A DNA stretch of 64,000 nucleotides from Amedibacillus dolichus DSM 3991 (GTDB lineage: Bacteria > Bacillota_I > Bacilli_A > Erysipelotrichales > Erysipelotrichaceae): positions 124,001 through 188,000 of the forward strand of contig NZ_DS483474.1 of NCBI RefSeq assembly GCF_000154285.1, in the 5' to 3' direction. A program made the translations under genes and the position numbers. Below, piece by piece: positions 8,146 to 17,212 of this stretch. The notes under the pieces were generated by a model. That model was not told where the DNA came from. It saw only the letters and a program-made list of their open reading frames with translations, and ran no database searches. How positions within the stretch are numbered: the stretch's first letter is position 1; the number at the start of each line of letters is the position of its first letter.

Positions 8146-8162
8146 AAGAAGAGAGGGTTAGT

Positions 8163-9167
8163 ATGAAGCTACATGTAGATTTAAAAGAAAACGGATACGA
8201 TATTTTGGTAGAGCATGGAATTCTTGCTCATATCCAAGAGGTTGTTGATTTAAAACGCAAGGTCATGATCATTACCGATGAAAATGTACCTAAAGCCTAT
8301 ACAGATACGATTGCCAAACAATGCAAGGAAGCCTATATCGAGGTTCTTTCGGCAGGAGAAGCCAGCAAACAGCTATCTACCTTTCAAGCACTTTGCGAGA
8401 AGCTTTTAAACAATCACTTTTCCCGCAAAGATTGCGTGCTTGCATTAGGCGGAGGTGTAATCGGTGATGTAAGCGGCTTTGTCGCTTCTGCCTATATGCG
8501 AGGGATAGATTTCATTCAGGTTCCAACAACAACGCTATCCCAAATTGATTCCAGCATCGGAGGCAAGGTCGCCGTAAATTTAAATGAAGTCAAAAATATC
8601 ATCGGTGCATTTTATCAGCCACGCAAGGTCATCATTGATCCCGACACCTTACAAAGTCTGCCCAAACGCCACTATATCAATGGCTTGATCGAAGCTTTAA
8701 AAGCCGGTTTAATTTATGATGCTTCCCTATTCGAGCTATTTGAAAGCGAAGATATACAAGCGGTCTATGACACCATCTTATACAAGGCACTCTGTGTTAA
8801 AAAAGCAGTTGTGGAAAAAGATGAAAAGGAACAAAATCTACGTAAAATCTTAAACTTCGGACATACGATCGGACATGCGATTGAAAGCTACTATCACCTA
8901 GAGGAATACCTGCATGGAGAATGTGTCGCCATGGGAATGCTTTATTTTATAGACGATCCCAGCCTCAAACAGCGTGTGTTGCGTGTATATGAACGCTTGG
9001 GCATTCAAAAGGAAACAAGCTTTGATCCAACAAGCATCTATCATTTACTTTGTAACGATAAAAAAGCCAGTGGCAACAGCGTTACCTGCGTGCATGTAAA
9101 AGAGCTTGGCAAAGCAGAACTGATCGAAACACCACTTGAACTATTGAAAACAAAGCTAGGAGGTTAA
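8163..9167 (+). CDS. aroB: 3-dehydroquinate synthase
   Basis: This 334-residue NAD-dependent, metal-binding enzyme converts DAHP to 3-dehydroquinate, step 2 of the shikimate pathway. Visible features are the NAD motif GGGVIGD (96-102), PTTTLSQIDSSIGGK (121-135), and the metal ligands E177 (in LIEALK), H234 (in FGHTIGH) and H251 (in LHGE). It is slightly shorter than Bacillus AroB (about 360). GAGAGGG precedes the ATG. It is the first enzyme gene of the aro operon, behind the putative attenuator. Confidence 0.95.
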   Translation: MKLHVDLKENGYDILVEHGILAHIQEVVDLKRKVMIITDENVPKAYTDTIAKQCKEAYIEVLSAGEASKQLSTFQALCEKLLNNHFSRKDCVLALGGGVIGDVSGFVASAYMRGIDFIQVPTTTLSQIDSSIGGKVAVNLNEVKNIIGAFYQPRKVIIDPDTLQSLPKRHYINGLIEALKAGLIYDASLFELFESEDIQAVYDTILYKALCVKKAVVEKDEKEQNLRKILNFGHTIGHAIESYYHLEEYLHGECVAMGMLYFIDDPSLKQRVLRVYERLGIQKETSFDPTSIYHLLCNDKKASGNSVTCVHVKELGKAELIETPLELLKTKLGG

Positions 9168-9170
9168 TTT

Positions 9171-10265
9171 ATGAAAAATACCTTTGGAAATCTATTACAA
9201 ATTACCCTATTCGGAGAAAGTCATGGAGCGGCAATCGGCTGTGTTATTGATGGATTACCTGCCGGTATTGCCATTGATGAAGATTTAATAAAAAAACAAA
9301 TGGAAAAACGCAAAGCAAAAGGTCGTATTTCCACTCAACGTCATGAAGCAGATGAGGTGCATATCGTCAGTGGCTATTTCAATGGCTATACAACCGGTAC
9401 ACCCATAACCATTCTTATCGAAAATACCAACACCAGAAGCAAGGATTATACCAAAACCCGTTATCGACTTCGTCCTTCGCATGCCGATTATTGCGCTGAG
9501 GTAAAGTATAAGGGCTATCAGGATTACCGAGGCGGAGGACATTTCAGTGGCCGATTAACCGCACCATTGGTAGCGGCAGGAGCGATTGCCATACAAATAC
9601 TGAAACAAAAAGGAATTGAGATCGCGACGCACATTGAAAATCTACATGGGATCTGTGATACACCATTTCATCACGAAGAAACCATACTCACACAACAAAT
9701 CAACAAGCTTCACGAGCTGGAATTTGCGGTATTAGATGATACTGCAGCACAGGCTATGCACTCTTGTATTGAAGATGCTGCTAAGCAGGGAGACAGTGTT
9801 GGCGGTATATTAGAAAGCTGTATTTATAATCTTCCCTGTGGAATCGGAGAACCGTTCTTTGATTCCCTAGAAAGTCATCTATCCCATCTGCTTTTTTCCA
9901 TTCCGGCAATCAAAGGCGTTTCCTTTGGTCTTGGCTTTGATTTTGCCAAGCATTATGGAAGTGAAGTAAACGATGCCTTATATTTTGATACAAAGGTAAA
10001 AACCAAAACCAACAACAACGGAGGAATTAACGGTGGAATCTCCAATGGCATGCCGATTCTTATTCATACCGTTGTAAAACCAACGCCCTCTATTTATAAA
10101 CAGCAAGATACCATAGATGCCAAAACTAAGGAAGCGGTGAAGCTAGTGATTGAAGGACGTCATGATCCGGCTATCATACATCGAGCAAGAGTTGTCGTAG
10201 ACAGCGTATTAGCGCTTGGTGTTTTGGATTTATTATTGGAAAAAGAAGCAGCTTCACATTTATAA
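9171..10265 (+). CDS. aroC: Chorismate synthase
   Basis: This 364-residue FMN-dependent enzyme converts EPSP to chorismate, the last shikimate step. The N-terminal GESHG (15-19), the RPSHADY segment, RGGGHFSGRLTAP and the C-terminal GRHDPAI motif are the family signatures. Length agrees with AroC (about 360-390). It begins 3 bases after aroB with an AGGAGG site inside the aroB 3' end, indicating co-translation. Confidence 0.96.
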   Translation: MKNTFGNLLQITLFGESHGAAIGCVIDGLPAGIAIDEDLIKKQMEKRKAKGRISTQRHEADEVHIVSGYFNGYTTGTPITILIENTNTRSKDYTKTRYRLRPSHADYCAEVKYKGYQDYRGGGHFSGRLTAPLVAAGAIAIQILKQKGIEIATHIENLHGICDTPFHHEETILTQQINKLHELEFAVLDDTAAQAMHSCIEDAAKQGDSVGGILESCIYNLPCGIGEPFFDSLESHLSHLLFSIPAIKGVSFGLGFDFAKHYGSEVNDALYFDTKVKTKTNNNGGINGGISNGMPILIHTVVKPTPSIYKQQDTIDAKTKEAVKLVIEGRHDPAIIHRARVVVDSVLALGVLDLLLEKEAASHL

Positions 10266-10287
10266 AAAACGATAGGAGAATACAATT

Positions 10288-11304
10288 ATGATTATTACAA
10301 TGAAAAAAAATACCTCTGCTCAAGATATTGCAAAGGTTATGGATCAGTTAAAGGCACAAGGCTTACAAATTCATGAAAGCATCGGCGAAAACTATAATGT
10401 GTTTGGTGTCGTTGGTGATACCAGCCGCATCGACCCAAAACGTATTGAAGCCAATCCTCATGTGGATAGCGTCGTTCGCGTTTCTTCCCCTTATAAAAAA
10501 GCAAGTCGCTTGTTTCACCCTGATGATACCATTGTAGAAGTGAATGGCATTCGTATCGGCGGCAAGGAAAAGCTTGTTGTTATCGGCGGTCCTTGTTCGG
10601 TCGAGGGTGAGGATATGGTCGTACAGTTAGCCAAAGATGTCAAAGCGGCAGGTGCTGTGATGCTTCGTGGTGGTGCTTACAAACCCCGTACCAGTCCATA
10701 CGCTTTTCAAGGCATGGGAAGTGCGGGCATTCAGGCTATGGTTGCGGCACGTAAACAAACCGGCCTTCCGATTGTCAGCGAATTGATGAGCATTGATAAA
10801 TTAGATGAATTTGTGGATAATGTAGACATTATTCAAATCGGCGCTCGTAATATGCAAAACTTTGATTTATTAAAGGCTGTTGGAAGAACAGATAAACCGA
10901 TTCTTTTAAAGCGTGGCTTGGCAAACACCATTGAGGAATGGATCATGAGTGCGGAATACATTATGAGCGAGGGCAATGAAAAGGTGATTTTATGCGAGCG
11001 TGGTATTCGTACCTTTGAACCGGCAACACGTAATACCTTGGATCTAAGTGTTATTCCGATTATTAAAAAGAAAACTCATTTACCGATCATCATCGATCCA
11101 AGTCATGCGACCGGTGATTGGGAATTGGTAGAAGCTGCTTCACTGGCGGCAATTGCGGCAGGAGCTGATGGCTTGATGATTGAGGTGCATAACCAACCGG
11201 AATGTGCATGGAGCGATGGTGCACAATCTTTACGTCCCAATCGCTTTGCAGAGGTCATTCGCAAGGGACGTGCGATTGCGAAGGTCATCGGGAGAGATTT
11301 ATAA
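10288..11304 (+). CDS. aroF: 3-deoxy-7-phosphoheptulonate (DAHP) synthase with N-terminal regulatory domain
   Basis: This 338-residue enzyme condenses PEP and erythrose 4-phosphate in the first shikimate step. Residues 1-70 form the ferredoxin-like regulatory domain seen in Thermotoga-type DAHP synthases, which bind Tyr or Phe as feedback inhibitors (family knowledge). The TIM-barrel core carries the metal ligands C103 (GGPCS), H273 (DPSHATG), E299 (IEVH) and D310 (AWSDGAQS), each one residue beyond the Thermotoga numbering. AGGAG lies 9 bases before the ATG. Feedback inhibition plus the upstream attenuator would give two levels of aromatic control. Confidence 0.94.
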   Translation: MIITMKKNTSAQDIAKVMDQLKAQGLQIHESIGENYNVFGVVGDTSRIDPKRIEANPHVDSVVRVSSPYKKASRLFHPDDTIVEVNGIRIGGKEKLVVIGGPCSVEGEDMVVQLAKDVKAAGAVMLRGGAYKPRTSPYAFQGMGSAGIQAMVAARKQTGLPIVSELMSIDKLDEFVDNVDIIQIGARNMQNFDLLKAVGRTDKPILLKRGLANTIEEWIMSAEYIMSEGNEKVILCERGIRTFEPATRNTLDLSVIPIIKKKTHLPIIIDPSHATGDWELVEAASLAAIAAGADGLMIEVHNQPECAWSDGAQSLRPNRFAEVIRKGRAIAKVIGRDL

Positions 11305-12569
11305 TGAAAGCTCATCTATTGCCATCAAAAAGCACTGGCAGCATTCATATTCCTCCTAGCAAATCTATGTCCCATCGCGCAATTATTTGTGCGGCACTTG
11401 CTCATGGAGAAAGCATAATTCAAAACGTCGCTTATTCAAAAGATATTCTCGCAACGATAGAAGGCATGAAGCAGCTTGGCGCAAGTATTCGCAAAGATGG
11501 AAGCACACTCTATATTCGAGGTGTTCAAAGCTTTCAACAGTTAGCTGCCAAGGAAATTTTTTGTAACGAATCCGGCAGCACGTTGCGCTTCTTTATCCCT
11601 ATATTTTCCTTATGCAATCAAGATATTACCTTCACCGGTCAAGGCCGCTTGCTCGATCGTCCGCAAAAGGTTTATGCGGATATCTTTCATAAGCAAGGAC
11701 TGGATTTTACCCATACACCTTCAGGCATTCACATTCATCAGTCCTTACAAGCCGGAGGGTATACACTAAAGGGAGATGTTTCCAGTCAATTCATCAGCGG
11801 CTTACTATTTGCCCTTCCATTATTAACTGAAGATTCCACAATTCACATTGAGCCACCGTTTGAATCACGTTCATATATTGATCTAACCTTGGAAATGATG
11901 GAACGCTTTGGTGTGAAGGCATACTATCGTGATGAATTTACACTATACATTCCCGGTAATCAGCAATATCAAGCCTGCAATTATACCATTGAAGGAGATT
12001 ATTCTCAGCTTGCCTTCTTTGCCGTATTAGGTGCTATTTCCAATGGTATTACCTTACATGGTGTAACGCCAAGCTCCAAGCAAGGAGATAAACAGATCAT
12101 TGATATTTTAAAACAATTTGGTGCTTTGATTGATACATTAAAGGACGGCTATCGTATTCACCCTGCCAAGCTCATAGGACAAGCTATCAATTTAGAAAAC
12201 TGTCCGGATTTAGGTCCTATTGTTTGTGTACTTGGTATGTATGGAGAAGGCACTACCCATATTTATAATGCATCTCGTTTACGTATCAAGGAAAGCGATC
12301 GCATTGCGGCAATGGAGGAGGAATTAAGAAAGTTTGGTACGAATATTACCTCTACACCGGATACGATTACCATACAGCATAACCCTAATCCGATTTGTCA
12401 AACTTCTTTATATGGGCATAACGATCATCGCATTGTCATGGCGTTAAGTGTAGCGGCAATGGCTAGCCGACAAGAAGCAATCATCGAAGATGCCCAAGCG
12501 ATTGAAAAAAGCTACCCAACCTTCTTTGAAGATTTTAAAAAAGTTGGCGGAAAGGTGGATTTGTTATGA
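11304..12569 (+). CDS. aroA: 3-phosphoshikimate 1-carboxyvinyltransferase (EPSP synthase)
   Basis: The 421-residue product joins PEP to shikimate 3-phosphate. The start was placed at the ATG overlapping the aroF stop (TAATG), where the protein begins MKAHLLPSKS; an upstream in-frame ATG would add 34 residues that merely translate the aroF end. Family motifs include PPSKSMSHRAI near residue 20, NESGSTLRFF, and RIKESDRIAAM near the C-terminus. The one-base overlap suggests translational coupling. Confidence 0.95.
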   Translation: MKAHLLPSKSTGSIHIPPSKSMSHRAIICAALAHGESIIQNVAYSKDILATIEGMKQLGASIRKDGSTLYIRGVQSFQQLAAKEIFCNESGSTLRFFIPIFSLCNQDITFTGQGRLLDRPQKVYADIFHKQGLDFTHTPSGIHIHQSLQAGGYTLKGDVSSQFISGLLFALPLLTEDSTIHIEPPFESRSYIDLTLEMMERFGVKAYYRDEFTLYIPGNQQYQACNYTIEGDYSQLAFFAVLGAISNGITLHGVTPSSKQGDKQIIDILKQFGALIDTLKDGYRIHPAKLIGQAINLENCPDLGPIVCVLGMYGEGTTHIYNASRLRIKESDRIAAMEEELRKFGTNITSTPDTITIQHNPNPICQTSLYGHNDHRIVMALSVAAMASRQEAIIEDAQAIEKSYPTFFEDFKKVGGKVDLL

Positions 12570-13414
12570 TTACAAAAGATACACGTTTTCTCATCGTCGG
12601 TCTTGGTTTGATTGGAGGGAGTTATGCTTGTGCTTTATCAAAACAGGGCTTTCATGTCGATGCCATTGATCTTCAGCAGGAAAGCTTAGATTATGCAAAA
12701 GCACAAGGTATGATCAAACATGGGGCGACACTTGGAAATGAGCTGATTCAACAAGCCGATGTAATTATTTTAGCTGTATATCCAAATGCTATATTGCCAT
12801 GGATCAAGCAGCATCAATCTCTTATTAAAACAAATGCTTTATTAACCGATGTCTGTGGTGTGAAGCAAGGAATTGTGGAAGATGTTCAAGCCATACTACG
12901 AACAGATTTGGAGTTTATTGCCTCTCACCCAATGGCGGGGAAAGAAGTCAGTGGTGTGCAATATGCCGATGACACGATCTTTCACAATGCTAATTTCATC
13001 ATTACACCTACCGGAAATAACACCATTTCCGCCATTGAATGTATGCAGGAGTTTGCTGAACTGTTAGGGTTTGCGAATATTTCGATACTAGATCCGATGG
13101 AGCATGATAAAATGATTGGTTTTGTTTCACAGTTAACCCATGCCATTGCGGTTTCTTTGATGAATACCAACGATAATACCCATCTTGTTGATTATACGGG
13201 TGATAGCTTTCGTGATTTAACCCGCATTGCTCGCATCAATGAGGTTCTTTGGAGTGAATTGTTCTTCATGAATAAAGATATCTTGATTCGTGAAATCGAG
13301 GATTTTGTAGCTGAAATCAATCATTTGAAGAATACGCTGCAAAACAATGATGAAAAAGAATTGAAGCGCCTTTTTGTTCAGGCAACCGAGCGTAGAAAGC
13401 TTTTTGATCGCTGA
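12566..13414 (+). CDS. tyrA: Prephenate dehydrogenase
   Basis: This 282-residue NAD(P) enzyme converts prephenate to 4-hydroxyphenylpyruvate for tyrosine. It has the Rossmann motif VGLGLIGGSYA (11-21), a TDVCGVK segment, and the catalytic-site motif SHPMAGKE. There is no C-terminal ACT domain. It overlaps aroA by 4 bases (ATGA) and ends the operon. pheA, aroD, aroE and aroK are not in this window, so the pathway is completed elsewhere. Confidence 0.93.
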   Translation: MITKDTRFLIVGLGLIGGSYACALSKQGFHVDAIDLQQESLDYAKAQGMIKHGATLGNELIQQADVIILAVYPNAILPWIKQHQSLIKTNALLTDVCGVKQGIVEDVQAILRTDLEFIASHPMAGKEVSGVQYADDTIFHNANFIITPTGNNTISAIECMQEFAELLGFANISILDPMEHDKMIGFVSQLTHAIAVSLMNTNDNTHLVDYTGDSFRDLTRIARINEVLWSELFFMNKDILIREIEDFVAEINHLKNTLQNNDEKELKRLFVQATERRKLFDR

Positions 13415-13449
13415 GGGAGATAGAATTAGAAAGAATTGTAGGGAAAGAG

Positions 13450-13483
13450 CCTGCTAGTCCATAACCAATTAGCAGGTTTTTTT
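13450..13483 (+). terminator. Terminator of the aro operon
   Basis: CCTGCTA (13450-13456) pairs with TAGCAGG (13470-13476), followed by seven T. It lies 36 bases after the tyrA stop. Confidence 0.85.
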
Positions 13484-13620
13484 ATCGCTTTTCTTTGATT
13501 ACTCCGCCATCTATAAGCTTTCCTTCTGCCACTAAGGCACACAACACCTTTTTTGTCCTAGTTTCTTTTAGACCTAGTATTCCCATCAAATTACTAACTT
13601 TTCGATACTTTTTAAAAAAA
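13482..13620 (-). pseudogene. Remnant of a protein with a C-terminal winged-helix segment
   Basis: The minus strand keeps about 45 open codons (including KYRKVSNLMGILGLKETR and VLCALVAEGKLIDGG) ending at a stop at 13484-13482, with stops and no start upstream. The pattern of a helix-turn-helix followed by 'xxL(V/E)AEGKLxxxG' resembles the C-terminal DNA-binding part of AlbA/Fic-type regulators. The rest of the gene is gone. The stretch 13621-13778 shows nothing recognisable. Confidence 0.35.
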
Positions 13621-13778
13621 GCAACAGAATAATTCTATTAGGATCAATCACTTTATCCTTCCTCACATTAAAAAATATTCAAAGTTCATAGCCATCCATA
13701 CTTATTAAACAATATATGAAGATAAAATAAGCACACAGTTCAATTATTCCGCTCGATACATTTACAGCTCTTATTATG

Positions 13779-13800
13779 AAAAAGCCCACTCGGGCTTTTC
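13779..13800. terminator. Bidirectional terminator at the 3' end of Rpn copy A
   Basis: AAAAGCCC (13780-13787), loop ACTC, GGGCTTTT (13792-13799). T-runs occur on both strands, so it can end transcription from either side. Confidence 0.75.
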
Positions 13801-13836
13801 TTATGCTTTCTTATTTTGTAATAAACATTTTGATAC

Positions 13837-14790
13837 CTATTGCTTCATAGCTTGTTGTAGCTCTTCCCAAGTATTGCAGGTAAGTAGCTGATTGGAAAGC
13901 TCATATAGTTGAGATAGGCTTAAGGTGGATAACCACTCTTTTGCATCAATAGCGAATTTCTGTTTGATTAGTGTAGCCAATAAATTCAAAGTGCCAAGTC
14001 GATTGCCTTCTTCTAGACCAAGCTTTGTACCTTCCTCTAGACCTTTTTTCTTGCCTTCATCATAGCTATCCAACAGATTGTTCTTCTCTCTCCACTCTGC
14101 CATCTGCCTTGACATTGCCAGCGACCACAGCCCTTCATCATCTTTGAATTTCTCATGCTTTTCCATTAGCTTTCTCACCAACCTTTCCTTTGTCTTTAGT
14201 ATAGCATGATTCGCATTGTTTTTAAATAAGTAGCACACCTGTTCAAAATCATTCATTGCTTCCATTCCCTTTTCCTTCGCTATTTCATCAATCATCGGCA
14301 GTTGAATATAGATTCTGTGTAACAGCGGCTCTTTGCTTTCTGCCTCTCCATATGGATCTCGCATAATATAGCGATTGATCAATCGTTTCTCATTTTGTGG
14401 ACATGCATTTACAAAGATGATTTGATAAATCGGTTGCAGCTGACGATAGTTCTCTCCCTCTACGAGCTGCTTGCTAAGCATGTTTGCGCCATAGTATTCA
14501 AATCGTTTCCATTCCGATGCCTGTAAGAAGGTAGTTTGCATTTCAAAGTCATATTCATGACCTTGCTCGTCCTTGACATGAATATCCAAGATGCTTTGCT
14601 TTTGCGCAAGCAGTGTTGGATCAAGATTGGGATTCAAAACGATGCTTTCTTTTGGGTGAATACCGGTAACACGTTCAATGATGGTGTTACGGATATACGT
14701 GGAATCCTCATCTTCACTTCCAAGAGCATATTTAAAGAAAAAGTCATTGCAGTAATTCACTTCATTACTGCATGTTGTATTGGTAAGCAT
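13837..14790 (-). CDS. Rpn family recombination-promoting nuclease / PD-(D/E)XK putative transposase, copy A
   Basis: The 317-residue protein belongs to the PD-(D/E)XK 'transposase' family (PDDEXK_2 type). It has NDFFFKYALGSEDEDSTY near the N-terminus and the nuclease core KQSILDIHVKDE followed by EYDFEMQ, giving the D...ExQ catalytic pattern. The C-terminal quarter has glycine-rich GLEEG repeats (GLEEGTKL, GLEEGNRL) followed by a conserved helix. AGGAGAGG precedes the ATG. Members increase RecA-independent recombination in E. coli (family knowledge). It is almost identical to the copy at 20691-21668, which has one more 8-residue repeat. Confidence 0.88.
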   Translation of the reverse strand: MLTNTTCSNEVNYCNDFFFKYALGSEDEDSTYIRNTIIERVTGIHPKESIVLNPNLDPTLLAQKQSILDIHVKDEQGHEYDFEMQTTFLQASEWKRFEYYGANMLSKQLVEGENYRQLQPIYQIIFVNACPQNEKRLINRYIMRDPYGEAESKEPLLHRIYIQLPMIDEIAKEKGMEAMNDFEQVCYLFKNNANHAILKTKERLVRKLMEKHEKFKDDEGLWSLAMSRQMAEWREKNNLLDSYDEGKKKGLEEGTKLGLEEGNRLGTLNLLATLIKQKFAIDAKEWLSTLSLSQLYELSNQLLTCNTWEELQQAMKQ

Positions 14791-14921
14791 ATCGATCCTC
14801 TCCTTTCGCTGAAATATACCTACATATATCTCATACGAAGGAAAAAGAAAAAACAGTGAAAAATTATAGAAAAATAGATCTTTTTAAGTGGAATTCTCGT
14901 CAATTACGAAAAATAATAAAC

Positions 14922-14976
14922 GGAGATTTCAAACATGGTGAATCAAACAACTACCATATAAGAAATCTCCTAGTTT
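14922..14976 (+). terminator. Hairpin, possible terminator
   Basis: GGAGATTTC (14922-14930) pairs with GAAATCTCC (14962-14970), with an inner ATGGT/ACCAT pairing, followed by TAGTTTTT. It lies in the gap between Rpn copy A and a surface-protein fragment; which transcript it serves is unclear. Confidence 0.5.
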
Positions 14977-15045
14977 TTAGTTAATCTTCAATTTGGAAAA
15001 ATTCTTTAGTTTTAAAACTCTATTTTCAGTCTGCACCTTTATTTC

Positions 15046-15330
15046 TTACTTATTCTTATCAGCTCCTCTTCTTTTCCTATTCAACAAGATACCTCCGAGC
15101 AGTAAACCACTTCTTGCTAATAATGCAGCGTATGTTATTGCATTTGTATAATCTCCTGTATCTGTTGAATCTCCCTTGTTTGGTTTTTCAGGTTCTTCCG
15201 GTATGATCGGTTTTGTTTCTACCGGTTTTAGCTGTTCAATTGCTTCACTCAATGCATTCTTAGCTTGCTCTACTTCTTTCGCTGTTGCATCTTCATTACT
15301 TAATACTTCCTCTTCATGCTTTATTCCCAA
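15046..15330 (-). pseudogene. C-terminal fragment of a FIVAR-type cell-surface protein
   Basis: The readable 94 residues consist of the end of a FIVAR-like helical module (VEQAKNALSEAIEQLKP), a Pro/Glu-rich spacer (TKPIIPEEPEKPNKGD), then TDTGDYTN, a hydrophobic segment and NRKRRGADK. This is the architecture of a wall/membrane anchoring tail and resembles the tail of the GH20 protein at 31869-36881 (TGDSTNTG, hydrophobic stretch, KKKK). There is no signal peptide and no proper start (TTG at best), and the open frame upstream is unrelated. It is best read as what remains of a larger surface-protein gene, though expression of a small anchored peptide cannot be excluded. Confidence 0.55.
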
Positions 15331-15418
15331 TCCGCTTTTATGTGCATAATGCTCTGTTTTAATTATACAAAAGGAACGCTGGAAAGTATTAAAAAAATTG
15401 GTAAAATTTTAAGATTTT

Positions 15419-15447
15419 GAAAAAAAGCCGAACCTAATGATTCGACT
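15419..15447 (-). terminator. rsmI: Terminator after rsmI
   Basis: On the minus strand AGTCGAA (15447-15441) pairs with TTCGGCT (15432-15426, one G-T pair) and is followed by seven T. It begins 2 bases past the rsmI stop and closes the tmk-holB-ricT-rsmI operon. Confidence 0.75.
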
Positions 15448-15448
15448 T

Positions 15449-16303
15449 TCAGCTTAATTCATGAAATTCTTTATACACTTCATTTTTTGATAATCCCATT
15501 TCTTTTGCTACCCGTTTAATTGCGGCATTGGTAGTAAGACCTTCTTGGATATAACGATGAATTTCCTCATAAACAAGCGGTGAGGTTGCATCAACAATCG
15601 CTTCTTTTTCCTTTGCTCCCTCAACAACCACCACCATCTCGCCCTTGCACTCGCCTACGATTTCCAAGATTTCGGAAATCTTACCTCGAATCAGCTCCTC
15701 ATGCTTCTTCGTCAGCTCTCGTGCCAAGCAAATATTTCGATCTTCAAATACCGCTAACATGCTTTTTAACATCTTTTCTATGCGATGGGGTGCTTCATAA
15801 AACACCATGGTAAACGGATAATCCGCAAGAACTTGCAACTCCTTTACACGTTCCTTTTCTTGTGCTTTTAAAAATCCGTAAAATAAGAAATGCTGCGTAT
15901 CCAAGCCACTTGCGACAAGTGCTGCCAACATAGCATTGCTGCCACTGATGGGGATTACCGGATGCCCTTTTTCAATGACCTTTTGAACTGCCACATAACC
16001 CGGATCGGAAACAAGCGGATAACCGGCATCACTAACCAATGCTACGCTATTCCCTTTATCCAATAAATCAAGCAAGCCATCGGCACTTGTTTCCTCATTG
16101 TATTTATGATGCGCAATCAAACGTGTATGAATATCAAAATGAGCACATAGACGCATCGTATTACGGGTATCTTCTGCCGCAATAACATCGACACTTTTCA
16201 ACACCTCAATAGCTCTTGGAGTCATTTCGGATAAATTGCCAATCGGTGTTGCGACAATATACAAAGCAGCACCTTCTTTTTCAAAGCTTTTTTGACGTAT
16301 CAT
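15449..16303 (-). CDS. rsmI: 16S rRNA (cytidine(1402)-2'-O)-methyltransferase
   Basis: This 284-residue SAM-dependent enzyme 2'-O-methylates C1402 in the decoding centre. It has the family landmarks LYIVATPIGNL (14-24), AAEDTRNT, the SDAGYPLVSDPGY substrate loop and ISGSNAMLAALVASG. AGGAG precedes the ATG, 9 bases after ricT. Gene order with ricT, holB and tmk is the usual Firmicutes arrangement. Confidence 0.94.
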   Translation of the reverse strand: MIRQKSFEKEGAALYIVATPIGNLSEMTPRAIEVLKSVDVIAAEDTRNTMRLCAHFDIHTRLIAHHKYNEETSADGLLDLLDKGNSVALVSDAGYPLVSDPGYVAVQKVIEKGHPVIPISGSNAMLAALVASGLDTQHFLFYGFLKAQEKERVKELQVLADYPFTMVFYEAPHRIEKMLKSMLAVFEDRNICLARELTKKHEELIRGKISEILEIVGECKGEMVVVVEGAKEKEAIVDATSPLVYEEIHRYIQEGLTTNAAIKRVAKEMGLSKNEVYKEFHELS

Positions 16304-16312
16304 AACAATCTC

Positions 16313-17212
16313 CTAACGATTGGAAAAATCAATATCCGGCCACAACTCCTTAAAATCTAAGAATTGGACATCTTCCTTGTTTTCGATTTTTACCTGCTGC
16401 AACAAGACATTCATACTCGTAATACGATAGCGCTGTCCTTTATATTCCACCTGTGAATTCAGCTTCGGCAAGCCTTCACGTAACTTTTTGTATTGACTAT
16501 CCTCATAGCGTAAACAACACATCAGCTTACCGCACTGTCCGCTTAGTTTCTGGATATTTAATGCCAACAACTGATTTTTTGCCATATTGATGGAAATAAC
16601 CTCAAAATCATTCAAGAAGCGTGAACAGCAGGTTTCCATACCACAGCTTCCTAGTCCACCGATGATCTTTGATTTGTTCCTAGGTCCAATTTGACGCAAT
16701 TCAATACGGCATTTGAAAATACTAGCCAACTCTTTTAACAATTCACGAAAATCCACACGTTCATCTGCCACATAAACAAAAATAATTTTACTGCAATCCA
16801 GCGTATATTCCGCTTCGATCAAATTCATATCCAAATGTAGCTTTTGAATACATTCACGACAAATTTCCATTGCCTTCTTTGCTTTTTCTTCGTTTTCCTT
16901 AACCTGCTTTAGATCCTTTTCCGTAGCCTTGCGAAGAATCGGTTTAATTTCCATACCATTGGAGAAAAATGCTTCGCTTTCCTTCACAATTTCTCCCATT
17001 TCTAAACCACGTATTGTTTCTACAATGACCTTATCACCTACCTTGTAGGTATTCACATCACTACCAAAGGTATAAACCTTTTTCGATTCCGAAAACGATA
17101 CATAGGCTACATATTGATAGCTGCGAGCAGGCTTGCTATCTTCCTTACGCTCTTTGGGCGTATGCTGTTTCTGATGAGCATTGATTTTATGGGGGTTATG
17201 TTCGTAGCTCAT
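16313..17212 (-). CDS. ricT: PSP1-domain protein RicT (YaaT)
   Basis: This 299-residue protein has the PSP1 cysteine motifs GLGSCGMETCCSRF and SGQCGKLMCCLRYE near residues 195-240. In Bacillus, RicT joins RicA and RicF in an Fe-S-containing complex that promotes RNase Y-dependent mRNA maturation and affects sporulation and competence (family knowledge). The first 25 residues are basic and polar (HNPHKINAHQKQH), and the PSP1 core starts near QYVAYVSFSE. Its ATG overlaps the holB stop (ATGA). Confidence 0.9.
   Translation of the reverse strand: MSYEHNPHKINAHQKQHTPKERKEDSKPARSYQYVAYVSFSESKKVYTFGSDVNTYKVGDKVIVETIRGLEMGEIVKESEAFFSNGMEIKPILRKATEKDLKQVKENEEKAKKAMEICRECIQKLHLDMNLIEAEYTLDCSKIIFVYVADERVDFRELLKELASIFKCRIELRQIGPRNKSKIIGGLGSCGMETCCSRFLNDFEVISINMAKNQLLALNIQKLSGQCGKLMCCLRYEDSQYKKLREGLPKLNSQVEYKGQRYRITSMNVLLQQVKIENKEDVQFLDFKELWPDIDFSNR

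Larger units (their letters stand above)
13779..14849. repeat. Direct repeat unit, copy A (Rpn gene with its terminator and leader)
   Basis: This segment is nearly identical to 20633-21728, in the same orientation. Similarity begins in the shared AAAAGCCC hairpin, covers the whole Rpn-type gene, and ends in AAGGAAAAAGAA upstream of its ribosome site. No target-site duplication or terminal inverted repeat was recognised at the boundaries. Confidence 0.85.

Noticed and set aside
7838-8162. Tyrosine or tryptophan T-box ahead of aroB
   Set aside because: The leader is too short, and no T-box sequence (TGGNACCGCG type) or stem I could be found.
14922-14976. Inverted repeat as the end of a transposable unit containing Rpn copy A
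   Set aside because: The hairpin is outside the repeated unit and is absent from copy B.
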